Shown here piece by piece: positions 8,524 to 16,972 of a stretch of 46,593 bases of DNA (the stretch's first letter is position 1; each line of letters opens with the position of its first letter). The translations under genes and the position numbers were made by a program. Below the pieces are notes generated by a model, which saw only the letters and a program-made list of their open reading frames with translations, had not been told where the DNA came from and did not search any database. Location of the stretch: positions 1-46,593 of the forward strand of contig VBDR01000057.1 of the NCBI GenBank assembly GCA_005882135.1, given 5' to 3'. This DNA comes from Chloroflexota bacterium (lineage in GTDB: Bacteria > Chloroflexota > Dormibacteria > Dormibacterales > Dormibacteraceae).

Positions 8524-9717
8524 ATGCTCGTCGTGCCCTTGACGCAGCAAGTCGATCTCGGTACGCGTGACCACCTGCTCTATGAGCTCGCGCGCGATCT
8601 CAGCTCCACCCTGGATCTGGACGTCGTGCTCGAAAAGGTGATGGACCGCGTGATCACCCTGATGCAGGCCTCGCGTGGCTTCATCGTGCTGATCGACCCG
8701 ATCGACAGCAGCCTCTCGGTCCAGATGTCGAGCGGCGAGGCCGATCCCGAAAAGACGCGCCAGTTCCTTGGCTCACGGACGGTCATCGAGCACGTGGTGA
8801 CGACGGGCCAGGCGGTCGTGTCGACCGACGCCAGCCTCGACGACCGCTTCAAGGGCCAGCAATCGGTGATCCTTCAGAACCTGCGCTCGATCATCGCGGT
8901 GCCGCTTGTGACCAAGGGTAAGGTCATCGGCGCCGTCTACGTCGACAACCCCTTCCGCGCCTCGATCTTCGAGGAGAAGGACAAGGAGTTCCTGCAGGCG
9001 ATCGCCGACCTGGCGGCCATTGCGATCGACAACGCCCGCCAGTACGAGCGCTCCGAGTTCCTGCGCCAGCTCTTCGAGGCGCACGTCAACAAGCAGGTCA
9101 CGGACTACGTGCTCACCCGCTCAGGCCGGACGCTGAGGTTCCTCCCGGGCGAGCGGCGCGAGGTGACGATGCTGAACTCCGACATCGCCGGGTTCTCGGC
9201 CCTGTCCCAGAGCATGGAGGCCGAGGAGCTGGTCCTGTTCCTCAACGACTACTTCCAGCGCATGATCCGGGTCGTCCTCGACCACGGCGGCAACATCGAC
9301 AAGTTCCAGGGCGACGGGATGCTGGTCGTTTTCGGCGCCCCCAACCCGATGCACGACCACGCCGAGCGAGCCTTGAACGCGGCGCTGGCGATGGTGCGCG
9401 AGGTCGACCGCTTCAACCGCGAGCTGATCGAATCTGGCCGGCCGGCGATCGCGGTCGGCATGGGCCTCGACACCGGGGAGGTCGTCGCCGGCCACGTCGG
9501 GTCGGGCGAGCGCATGGAGTTCACCCTGATCGGCGTGCCGGTCAACAACAGCGCGTACCTGTCCAAGGTGAGGCCGGCCCGGGTCCTGATGTCGGAGACG
9601 ACGCGCGAACGTGTGCCCCACGGCTTCCACGTCGCAACCTACGAACCGATGCAGCTCAAAGGCGCAAAGGGACCCCAGCCGATCTACGAGCTAGCAATCT
9701 CACTCATCGCGGACTAA
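8524..9717 (+). CDS. GAF domain plus class III nucleotidyl-cyclase-like protein
   Basis: A cytoplasmic signalling protein of 397 residues. Residues about 20-175 form a GAF sensor domain (SRGFIVLIDP, RSIIAVPLVTKGKVIGAVYVDN). Residues about 210-395 form a class III cyclase fold. Both metal-binding aspartates are present (Asp220 in NSDIAGFS, Asp264 in FQGDGMLVVFG), as are the base-contacting Lys260 and Thr334 (MEFTLIG) and the transition-state Asn341. The expected catalytic Arg four residues later is Tyr345 (VNNSAYL against the usual VNxAxRL), so activity is uncertain. The ATG at 8524 was chosen because homology begins there; the frame stays open upstream only as a shadow of pcrA. It is monocistronic and followed by a palindromic repeat. 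Confidence 0.88.
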   Translation: MLVVPLTQQVDLGTRDHLLYELARDLSSTLDLDVVLEKVMDRVITLMQASRGFIVLIDPIDSSLSVQMSSGEADPEKTRQFLGSRTVIEHVVTTGQAVVSTDASLDDRFKGQQSVILQNLRSIIAVPLVTKGKVIGAVYVDNPFRASIFEEKDKEFLQAIADLAAIAIDNARQYERSEFLRQLFEAHVNKQVTDYVLTRSGRTLRFLPGERREVTMLNSDIAGFSALSQSMEAEELVLFLNDYFQRMIRVVLDHGGNIDKFQGDGMLVVFGAPNPMHDHAERALNAALAMVREVDRFNRELIESGRPAIAVGMGLDTGEVVAGHVGSGERMEFTLIGVPVNNSAYLSKVRPARVLMSETTRERVPHGFHVATYEPMQLKGAKGPQPIYELAISLIAD

Positions 9718-9724
9718 GAAAGAT

Positions 9725-9766
9725 CCCCTCTCCCCCCAAGGGGAGAGGGTCAGGGAGAGGGGCGTG
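9725..9766. repeat. Dispersed GC-rich hairpin repeat, copy 1
   Basis: A 10-bp perfect stem (CCCTCTCCCC / GGGGAGAGGG, 9726-9735 with 9740-9749) is followed by the conserved tail TCAGGGAGAGGGGCGTG. It sits between the converging ends of the cyclase-like gene and the wall-hydrolase gene. Near-identical copies lie at 17024-17066 and 28564-28606. Its position suggests it can act as a bidirectional terminator. Confidence 0.75.
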
Positions 9767-9772
9767 AAATCG

Positions 9773-10357
9773 CTATCCCTGACACACCCAACGCCCGGGC
9801 CCGTAATGCGAGTACAGCCAAGCCGCGGCAAACGCGTTCGCTCGCGGGTCGAACGGCGATTGGCTGGCGTAGGGCGTCCCCGACCAGGTGCTCGGCAGAA
9901 ACTGGAACAGCCCCGACGCGCCGCTGTCGGAGTTGACCGAGTTCGGGTGGTACCGCGACTCGCAGTAGGCGACGTTGATCGCCCACTGCACCGCGGCGGG
10001 CCCGAGGGGACTGAACGCGTCAGTGATGTCCATGGCGATCTCGGGCGGCGGCGCCGGGTGGTTGCTCCGGGCCGCGATCTGGGCGGCCTGAGCCTGCGCC
10101 GCAGCCTCGGCGATCTGCTTCGCCTGGTACTCGGCGAGGCCCTGCTTCAGCTCTTTCGACCAGGACTGGACCTGGGCCATGTGCGCCGCCTGCACGCGCT
10201 GGTTCTTGGTTTGCTGCACGACCGAGCTGCGGTCGAAGGAGCTGAGCTGGGTGACGGCGATCGAGACCGACTGCTGGGCGGGCGGCGCCAGGCGTGGCAG
10301 GACCACGCTGACCAGGATCACCACCCACACGAGTACCGCACGAAATAGCGGCAGCAA
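9773..10357 (-). CDS. Membrane-anchored lysozyme-like (transglycosylase) wall hydrolase
   Basis: A 194-residue protein with an N-terminal hydrophobic anchor or signal (FRAVLVWVVILVSVVLPRL), a helical Ala/Gln-rich linker (about residues 55-97) and a C-terminal lysozyme-like domain. The core shows a putative catalytic Glu133 in VAYCESRYHPNSVN, then GASGLFQFLPSTW and FDPRANAFAAAWLYSHYG, the arrangement of SLT-type transglycosylase and resuscitation-factor-like domains that cleave peptidoglycan glycan strands. The start is TTG at 10357, preceded by GGAAGGAG and GGAAAGGGG. A leader of about 160 nt with strong hairpin potential precedes it. The precise cleavage specificity is not determined. Confidence 0.85.
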   Translation of the reverse strand: MLPLFRAVLVWVVILVSVVLPRLAPPAQQSVSIAVTQLSSFDRSSVVQQTKNQRVQAAHMAQVQSWSKELKQGLAEYQAKQIAEAAAQAQAAQIAARSNHPAPPPEIAMDITDAFSPLGPAAVQWAINVAYCESRYHPNSVNSDSGASGLFQFLPSTWSGTPYASQSPFDPRANAFAAAWLYSHYGPGRWVCQG

Positions 10358-10520
10358 ACCCCTTTCCGCTCCTTCCTTGGACTCGCCCTACCCCTGGGGC
10401 GGTGTCAGGCCTGAGCGCTCGGAGCGAGGACGTGGAGGAGACGTGCTCAGGAATTCGCGAAGGTGCCACCTTACCACACGGTCGGCGACCCTCAGTAGCC
10501 GTACGCCCCGGATCCGAAAA
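10358..10520 (-). other. Structured leader of the wall-hydrolase gene, possible cis-regulatory RNA
   Basis: Read on the minus strand, this gap can form a 7-bp stem CCTGAGC/GCTCAGG (10445-10451 with 10410-10416) enclosing smaller hairpins, then a CGCCC/GGGCG stem, followed by AAGGAAGGAG before the TTG start. Wall-hydrolase genes in Actinobacteria often carry ydaO-type cyclic-di-AMP riboswitches. I cannot match the consensus confidently by eye, so this records folding potential only. Confidence 0.25.
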
Positions 10521-13500
10521 CTACCCCGGAGCGGCCGCCAACACCCCCGTCGTCACCTTGAAAGCGACCACCGGCGAATCAAATCCCTTCAGCGCCAGCT
10601 CCACCCTTTCGGCCTGCATCCGCTGCGCCTCGAGCCAGCCGCTGACGCGGCGGTACACCTCCTCGGTCAGCATCACCTCGCCGGCGCCGGCCTGTGCCTG
10701 CAGCCGCGAGGCCAGGTTGGTCACCTCGCCAAGCACGCTGACATTGGCCGACTCGGCGAGGTTGCCGACGACCGCAGGACCGACCGCCACGCCGGCGCCC
10801 ATAGGCAGCTCCGCGAGGGCGGCCTTGTCGATGATCGCGATCGCGGCGCGGAGCGCTTGCAGTGCGTGGTCGACGCTCTGCCCGGAGACGTTGAACGTCG
10901 CCATGACGGCGTCGCCGGCGAACTTGTCGACGATGCCGTGGCGGCGTTCGACCTCATGCGTCGCCCACCTCTGCAGCGAGGCGATCCTGTCGGCAAGCTC
11001 CGCCGGAGCCGTCTCGCCCGCAAGCCGAGAGTAGCCACGAACGTCGGCGAAGAGTATCGAGACCATGCGCTCTCCCGGTGCGACGCGGGTCGAGGGCACG
11101 CCTTCAGCCGGCCGTTCGCGAGCCGCCTCTATCTCCACACCCAGTCGGGACGCGGTCTCACGCGCGACGCGCGCGGCGAGGAGCGCCGACGCAGCCTGCG
11201 CGTCGGCAGCGATCCGCCGCAGCCGGTTCCTGGCCACGTCCGCCTGGCCGGAGCTAAATTCGGCATCGGCGAGCGCCGATCCGACATGCCAGGCATCCAG
11301 CTGGAAACTACCGGTCTCGAATGCGTCCACAGCGGAGCTCAGCGCCTGACATGCGTCGTCGAACCGTCCCTCGTAAAGAGCCAGGCGTCCTCGCGCGGCG
11401 GCGATACGTGGTGAGCCCAGAACCTCTCCCTGTGCCGGAATCTTGGCGATGAACTCGCGCAACCACTTGGCATCGCGTGTGCCTTCCGCCACGGCGTCGA
11501 GAGGCGAACCGTGCTCGCAGCCTTCGGGCCGAACCAGCCTCACCTCCCGCTCGGCTCCCGCAAAGTCGCCTGCCGCAAGGCAGCAGCGCACGCGCGGCAT
11601 CGCGTCGTAGGTGACATCCTGCTGATCGACGCGACTCGACACCGGCGGCATGAGGTTCGAAGCCTCGTCCGCGCGAAGGTTCTCTGCCAGCGCGTGGGCA
11701 AGAAGTACGTGTGCGCGCCAGGCCATCTTTTCGTGGCCGCCCTCGCGAGCCTTCTGGACTGCTGCCTGAGCAAACCGAATCGCCTCACCGATCTGGCCAC
11801 GCTCCAGCGCTATGAAGGCGCTGGCGTAGGTCGGCCAGGGTTCGAATCCGATCTGCGGCATGACCGAGATTCGCTCCTTCCATTTCGCGACCTCGTCCCC
11901 GCGGCCGAGATGCACGGCAAGCCAGATCGCGTTGTAGACGGCGTTTCCGACCTGGAAGTCATATCCCCCGGCCAGCGCGCCCTGGTAGCTCTGATCCAAG
12001 TGGGCGAAACCGGCGTCCACCTCACCCAGACCAACCTCGGAGAGTCCCAGGAAGTTCAGCGACCACACGCTCGGCAAGTTCGCGCCGGCGAGCTCGGCCG
12101 TCTTCGCCGCTTTCCGTGCGAACTCAATCGCTGTGCGGTGGTCCGCATTGAACGTCGATAGGCTGGCAATGCGGATGTACAAGTTGGCCAGCGCTTCGCT
12201 CGGACCGTTCGGTTCGAGCACTGCGCGTGCTTGCTCGAACTGCTCGCGGGCAAGGTCGCTCCGCATCAGCTCCCACAGCGACCGCCCGAGTGTGATCCGG
12301 TGAATCGCGCCTTCGACCGCGAAACCGGCTCTTTCAAGGCCTGGAATTGCCGCCTCGAGAAGGCGCCGGGCGCTCTGCGACTCGGCGTTGTAGTGATACG
12401 CCTCGCCGGCGCGACACAGCATGCGCGCGCGCTCGGCCTCGTCTGAGACATAAGGTGCGGCGCGCTCGAGCAGCTCGGCGGCGTCGCGATAGGCGCGGCC
12501 CTGCAGGGCACTGTCTGCAGCCGCGATCGACATCGCGACGGCGTCTTGATTCCTACCGGCCATGAACAGTTGGTTCGCCTGGTCGACCGGCTCGCGGTCG
12601 TGCCTCGAGTCCATGACGTCGGCCAAGCGCGAGTGCAATCGCTGCCGGCGGGGCGCGACAAGGTCTTCATAAATTGCCTCACGCGTGAGCGCGTGCCGGA
12701 ACCGATAGCCCCCCGAACGTCGGTCTTCCTCCTCTATCAACTGAGCCGCGACGCTGGCTTCGAGCGCCGACAGGACTGCGGTCCCGTCTACTTGTGCCAC
12801 CTCCGCGAGCGACTCGACATCAAACGACCGGCCCATCACCGACGCGGCAGAAAGTACGGCAACGTCTTCCCGGCTCAGCCGTTCCAGGCGCTGAAGGATT
12901 GTGTCGCGAACGTTGGGCGGGATGCGGATCTCGGCCACGGCCTTGCGATCCCACCCCGTCTCCGTGCGGAAGACGTCACCGCGGTCGATCGCGTCGCGAA
13001 GCATTTCTTCGAGCACGAACGGATTGCCCTCGCTGCGCTCATGCAGGAAGTCTCGGAACTCGTCGCTGATCGAGCGCTCCTCGAAGATCGCGCACACCAT
13101 GGAGGCGACCTGTTGCGGGGTCAAAGGACGCAGGTCGACGAGCTCGACCTGACCGCTGCGCCTCCACCCTTGAATGGTCGGCAGCAGCGCGTGCTTGCGG
13201 TGCATCTCGTCGGTGCGGTAGGTGGCGACGATCAAGACGTTTGTCGAGCGCAGACGGCGGGTCGCGTAGTCCAGCAGCTCACGCGTCGCCGGGTCGGCCC
13301 ACTGCAAGTCTTCGAGGATGACGAGCAGCGCCCGGTGGCCGGCGGCGTCACGAAGCAGAATCAGGATCGACTCGAAGAGCCGCAGCTTCGCCTGGACCGA
13401 GTCGGTGGACGATCCGGACGGAGCGCCGAGTTGGGGGAACAGCTGCGCCAGCTCGCCCGCCGCTGGACCAAGGCGCTGACCGAGGTCGCCCGCGTCAGCG

Positions 13501-13772
13501 GTCGTGAGGTAGTTGCCGATTGCCTCGAGGAACGGCAGGTAGGGCAGGGACAGCTCCGCCTCGCTGCAGCCGCCGGCGACCACGACGCAACCTAGCGTCC
13601 GCGCCCGGCTCGCAAGGGTGTTGACGAGACGCGTCTTCCCCATCCCGGCCTCGCCGCCGACGATCACGACTCCGCCGTCGCCGCGGAGCGCGGAGAGCAG
13701 GGCATCCTCCAGTGTCGACAGCTCGGAGTCGCGGCCGATCAGGGTGGGGCAAAGGACGCGAGAAAGCACCAT
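10521..13772 (-). CDS. AAA/STAND ATPase - TPR - class III nucleotidyl cyclase fusion
   Basis: A 1083-residue cytoplasmic regulator. The N-terminal AAA_16-type ATPase has Walker A GGEAGMGKTR (39-48) and Walker B LLVILEDLQWAD (about 158-170). A long helical region with TPR-like Ala-rich repeats follows (about 400-850). The C-terminal cyclase domain starts near 903: metal Asp910 (LFADVRGYS) and Asp954 (FAGDAVM), Lys950, and the transition-state pair Asn1019/Arg1023 (EVTNLASRL), so it should be catalytically competent. Ser replaces the usual Asp/Thr base-contact residue. Many soil bacteria have this architecture; what it senses is unknown. ATG 13772 directly follows the plsC-like stop, so the two genes are probably one transcript. 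Confidence 0.9.
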   Translation of the reverse strand: MVLSRVLCPTLIGRDSELSTLEDALLSALRGDGGVVIVGGEAGMGKTRLVNTLASRARTLGCVVVAGGCSEAELSLPYLPFLEAIGNYLTTADAGDLGQRLGPAAGELAQLFPQLGAPSGSSTDSVQAKLRLFESILILLRDAAGHRALLVILEDLQWADPATRELLDYATRRLRSTNVLIVATYRTDEMHRKHALLPTIQGWRRSGQVELVDLRPLTPQQVASMVCAIFEERSISDEFRDFLHERSEGNPFVLEEMLRDAIDRGDVFRTETGWDRKAVAEIRIPPNVRDTILQRLERLSREDVAVLSAASVMGRSFDVESLAEVAQVDGTAVLSALEASVAAQLIEEEDRRSGGYRFRHALTREAIYEDLVAPRRQRLHSRLADVMDSRHDREPVDQANQLFMAGRNQDAVAMSIAAADSALQGRAYRDAAELLERAAPYVSDEAERARMLCRAGEAYHYNAESQSARRLLEAAIPGLERAGFAVEGAIHRITLGRSLWELMRSDLAREQFEQARAVLEPNGPSEALANLYIRIASLSTFNADHRTAIEFARKAAKTAELAGANLPSVWSLNFLGLSEVGLGEVDAGFAHLDQSYQGALAGGYDFQVGNAVYNAIWLAVHLGRGDEVAKWKERISVMPQIGFEPWPTYASAFIALERGQIGEAIRFAQAAVQKAREGGHEKMAWRAHVLLAHALAENLRADEASNLMPPVSSRVDQQDVTYDAMPRVRCCLAAGDFAGAEREVRLVRPEGCEHGSPLDAVAEGTRDAKWLREFIAKIPAQGEVLGSPRIAAARGRLALYEGRFDDACQALSSAVDAFETGSFQLDAWHVGSALADAEFSSGQADVARNRLRRIAADAQAASALLAARVARETASRLGVEIEAARERPAEGVPSTRVAPGERMVSILFADVRGYSRLAGETAPAELADRIASLQRWATHEVERRHGIVDKFAGDAVMATFNVSGQSVDHALQALRAAIAIIDKAALAELPMGAGVAVGPAVVGNLAESANVSVLGEVTNLASRLQAQAGAGEVMLTEEVYRRVSGWLEAQRMQAERVELALKGFDSPVVAFKVTTGVLAAAPG

Positions 13773-13773
13773 C

Positions 13774-14472
13774 TCAGAACAGGTGGGTCAGCTTATTCCT
13801 TAGCAGCTTGCGGCCGGGCGGCTCCGAGTATTCCGGCAGCATCGCCTTCATCCTCGCAAAGGCAAGCTCGGTCAGCGCCGCCGGTTCTTGCCCGGACGTG
13901 GGGATGGCCTCGCCGATCACGACCCGGATCGGCTTGCGGAGCCACAGGTCCTTGGTGCCGGAGAGGGCGACGGGAATGACCGGCACACCGGCCTTGATCG
14001 CGAAGTGGGCGAAGCCTTTGTGGAAGGGCAAGAGCTCGCCCTCCTTCGGACCGTAGTTGGCCTCGGGAAAGATCGCCACCGCACCCCCCAGCTCCAGGCA
14101 GCGATCGACGTGGCGGAACAGGGCCCGGTCGCCGTGCCGCTCGCGGACCACGGGCACGTACCCGCCGGTGGTGCGGACCAGCCACCACTGGAACTTCCGC
14201 GTCACCAAAATCGTCGGGTCGGCGAGGAAATGGAGCCGTGGCTCGAGCGGCAACAGAAAGAGCAGGACGAACTCGTCCAGCCAGTTCAGGTGGTTGGCGA
14301 TGACGACGTAGTTGCCCGAGCGAGGAATGTTCGCGCGGCCCTGGACATCGAAGCGGAAGCACAGCCGAAGCAGGGGAATTCCGATCAGACGCACCAGGCG
14401 ATACGGAAGGTTGGCGCGAGGACTGACGGTCAGGAGGTCGGCGGCGGGCAGGGCAGCGCCGGCGGTCGCCAC
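13774..14472 (-). CDS. 1-acyl-sn-glycerol-3-phosphate acyltransferase-like protein (PlsC family)
   Basis: A 232-residue PlsC-family acyltransferase, which transfers a fatty acyl chain to lysophosphatidic acid or a related acceptor at the membrane. The catalytic HX4D box is VIANHLNWLDEF; the substrate-binding FPEANYGPKEG motif and the later VPVIPVALSGTKDLW follow in the expected order. An N-terminal hydrophobic stretch (LVRLIGIPLLRLCFRF) would hold it at the membrane. The start is GTG at 14472, and TAGACT 10 nt upstream is a possible -10 box. The next gene downstream is the AAA-cyclase fusion, within 2 bases. Confidence 0.87.
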   Translation of the reverse strand: MATAGAALPAADLLTVSPRANLPYRLVRLIGIPLLRLCFRFDVQGRANIPRSGNYVVIANHLNWLDEFVLLFLLPLEPRLHFLADPTILVTRKFQWWLVRTTGGYVPVVRERHGDRALFRHVDRCLELGGAVAIFPEANYGPKEGELLPFHKGFAHFAIKAGVPVIPVALSGTKDLWLRKPIRVVIGEAIPTSGQEPAALTELAFARMKAMLPEYSEPPGRKLLRNKLTHLF

Positions 14473-14485
14473 GGTGGGGCGAAGT

Positions 14486-16192
14486 CTAAGCGCCTAGAGG
14501 CCACCACTCCAGAAAGCGGTTGTAGGTTCCGAGCGAGCCCTTGATGGCATGGACCGCGTTCCGCAACGTGCTCGCCTCGTCAGCTGAAACCTGGCCGGTG
14601 TTGACGTAAGCCTGCAGCTCGTTGAGGAAGGCGTTCAGCTGGTTGTTGGACGCCTTGGTGTCGCCCCGGGCCGCTGACGCCGAGGCTGCGTTCAGCTTCG
14701 CGGTCAGGCTGTTCTTCTGGCCGGCGTTGAGCGAGGTGTGGGTCTGCACCTCATTGGCGATCCAGCTCAGCGCCTGCGCCGTCGTCAGTACCTGGACCGT
14801 CGTGGTCGCCTTGCCCACCCCGCCGTCGTCATCGGTCACTGTCACTGTGACCGTGTAGGTCCCCGCGGCGGCATAGGCGTGGGAGGCTGAAAATTGCGCC
14901 GTCCTGCTCGGGCCAAAGCTCGCCATGGCGGTCGACCCGTCTCCGAAGTTCCAGGTCGCGATGTGGGAGTCGAGGGCGCCGGCGTCGGAGAAGCTGCCCG
15001 AGAAGGTCAGCGACTCCTGGGCAGCGATCAGGGGCGCCGTCCTGGTGAAGCCGCTGATTGCCGCCTGGGGCGCCACGTTGGTGCCGATGATCGTCATCGA
15101 GTCGGTGCCCGCCATGCTTCCGTCATCCGTGGCCCGGAACGTGACGACATAGGTCCCTTCATCGTCTGGCGTGAAGGTGAATGACGCCGTCGATCCGGTC
15201 GCGTACGCGCTGCCGTTCTTGGTCACGGTCCAGGCATAGGTGAAGCCGGCCGCGTTGTCAGCCTCAGCCGGGCTCGACGCCGCGCCGGTGAACGTCTCGG
15301 GTGCGCCTTCTGGAATCGAAGGCGGGTCGGTGACGATCCGCGCGCTTGGAGCTACCGCCGTGACCGTGCTCGTGAACGACGTGGCGGTCGAGTGGCCCTG
15401 GCCGTCGTTGGCGGTGATCGTCACGGCCTGGCTGGACGCTTCGTCCGAGGAGGCCGCCGTCCACGACCACGTGCCTGTGCTCGTGCCCGTCTTGGTCACG
15501 GTGCCTGACGAGGCCGTGATGGCGACTGTGTCGCCGTCAGGGTCGGAATAGGTTCCTGTGTTCGCCGGCGCGGAGCCCTCAGGGATAGTGACGGCAGTGT
15601 TGTCGGCGGCCGCCGTCGGGGCCTGGTTGACGCTGGTGGCGACCCATGTCTGGAAGGCGAAGTCCTGCCCCCAGGAGGCGCCGGTCAGCCATGCGCAACC
15701 GGAGCAGGCGACGTAGAGCTGGCCGCCCGCGTACCCGTCGACGACCGAGCTGTTGTACCACGTGAAGGATCCGGCCAGGACCCGGACCACGATCGCGTAC
15801 CGGGTACCGGCCGTGATCGAGATGGCCGGGTTGAAAGCAAAGCTGTGGAACTGCCTGCAGCAAGTCACAGATCCCGAGAAGGCGGACGTCCCAAGCGGAG
15901 TCCCGCTGGGGGCGAGGATCGAAGAGACGCTCTGGATGCTGACGCTGATGTTGGCAAAACCGGTCGTGGTGTCGGAGGCGAGCGACACGCGGTCGAGCTG
16001 GCCGGTCGCCCCGGCGGTGAAGGTCTGCGCCATCAGGGCGATCCCGCGCTGAAAGCTCAGGGTCAGGGTTTGGGATTGGTCGAGGGCGTCAGCCGTCGCC
16101 TGAGCAGGAACCACCGAGGCGAGCGAAAGCACCGCCGCGACGGCCGCCGCCATCGAACCCCGACCGACATCTCTCCGAAACGAACTCTTCAC
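14486..16192 (-). CDS. Secreted multidomain protein with PKD and cadherin-like repeats
   Basis: A 568-residue exported protein. It has a Sec signal (MAAAVAAVLSLASVVPAQATADA), a jelly-roll-like N-terminal domain (about 38-190) with LSFQRGIALMAQTFTAG and several cysteines (VTCCRQF, VACSGCAW), and three Ig-like/PKD-type beta domains (about 195-455) showing EGTYVVTFRATDDGS and AAAGTYTVTVTVTDDDGG. A C-terminal helical region follows (ALSWIANEVQTH, NNQLNAFLNELQAYVN) that resembles the FIMAH-type domain found after such repeats. No catalytic motif is visible; adhesion or surface binding is plausible but inferred. It ends without a sortase motif. The start is GTG at 16192. Confidence 0.82.
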   Translation of the reverse strand: MKSSFRRDVGRGSMAAAVAAVLSLASVVPAQATADALDQSQTLTLSFQRGIALMAQTFTAGATGQLDRVSLASDTTTGFANISVSIQSVSSILAPSGTPLGTSAFSGSVTCCRQFHSFAFNPAISITAGTRYAIVVRVLAGSFTWYNSSVVDGYAGGQLYVACSGCAWLTGASWGQDFAFQTWVATSVNQAPTAAADNTAVTIPEGSAPANTGTYSDPDGDTVAITASSGTVTKTGTSTGTWSWTAASSDEASSQAVTITANDGQGHSTATSFTSTVTAVAPSARIVTDPPSIPEGAPETFTGAASSPAEADNAAGFTYAWTVTKNGSAYATGSTASFTFTPDDEGTYVVTFRATDDGSMAGTDSMTIIGTNVAPQAAISGFTRTAPLIAAQESLTFSGSFSDAGALDSHIATWNFGDGSTAMASFGPSRTAQFSASHAYAAAGTYTVTVTVTDDDGGVGKATTTVQVLTTAQALSWIANEVQTHTSLNAGQKNSLTAKLNAASASAARGDTKASNNQLNAFLNELQAYVNTGQVSADEASTLRNAVHAIKGSLGTYNRFLEWWPLGA

Positions 16193-16231
16193 CTGACCGT
16201 AGTGACGAAGGTGAAGTCGTTTCCCTGCGTG

Positions 16232-16972
16232 TCATGCGTTCGCCGACGAAGGCACCGGGTGGGACCGGAATCCGTCGCGGTTTTCGGCCGGACTTTCGAG
16301 CACCCAGAGCGCCCATCCCAAGCCCAGGACCCAGAGGCTGTAGCTCGCGGCTGCGACCACACCCACCACCCTCCGGAGCTCGGCCAGGTCCGTCCAGGTC
16401 ATGAGCGTGATGGCAATGAACGCCGCGCCTGTCAGCAGGCCGAGGGAATCGATGATCGGACCAAAGGGCCGAGCTCCGAAACCGGTCGCCGAGGCGACGA
16501 GAAACCAGACGCCGATCAAAGCCAGGGGCCACGCCGCCCACCAGGTGTACGACGCGCCGCCAAGGACGCCGGCGACCGCCAAGGCCTGGATCACGACCAG
16601 CCACAGCACTCCGACGACGCCCCAGAATCCGACGAACAGCCCCCATGCCGGACGACGCATCGGATGTGAGGAACACCCGATTGCGACCGCCAGGAGCAGG
16701 GCCGACCAGATGAGGAGACACCAGTCACGAGCCGCCGTCGCGCCCGCAACCTGCGCAGCGACCGCACCCAGCAGGGCCGCCACAGATAGATAGGAAAGGA
16801 CGGTCGACCATCGCACCTCGTGCCGAGTCATCAACCCGATGACCAGGGCGACCGGAAGCACGAGCACGATCAGCAACAGCGTCACCCACCACGCCCAATC
16901 GGCCAGCGAGTGCAGAAAGAGCGTCAGCACGGCCACGACCGCGAGGTACATGAACAAGCCTGTCCATCGCAT
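16232..16972 (-). CDS. Polytopic membrane protein, unknown function
   Basis: A 246-residue, very hydrophobic protein with seven or eight predicted membrane spans, beginning MRWTGLFMYLAVVAVLTLFL and including WWVTLLLIVLVLPVALVIGLM and LFVGFWGVVGVLWLVVIQAL, with a soluble tail rich in Pro, Ser and Arg. No transporter or enzyme signature is recognised. ATG 16972 is preceded 10 nt upstream by TACCCT, a possible -10 box. It could be transcribed together with the PKD protein, whose GTG lies 39 bases downstream. Confidence 0.75.
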   Translation of the reverse strand: MRWTGLFMYLAVVAVLTLFLHSLADWAWWVTLLLIVLVLPVALVIGLMTRHEVRWSTVLSYLSVAALLGAVAAQVAGATAARDWCLLIWSALLLAVAIGCSSHPMRRPAWGLFVGFWGVVGVLWLVVIQALAVAGVLGGASYTWWAAWPLALIGVWFLVASATGFGARPFGPIIDSLGLLTGAAFIAITLMTWTDLAELRRVVGVVAAASYSLWVLGLGWALWVLESPAENRDGFRSHPVPSSANA

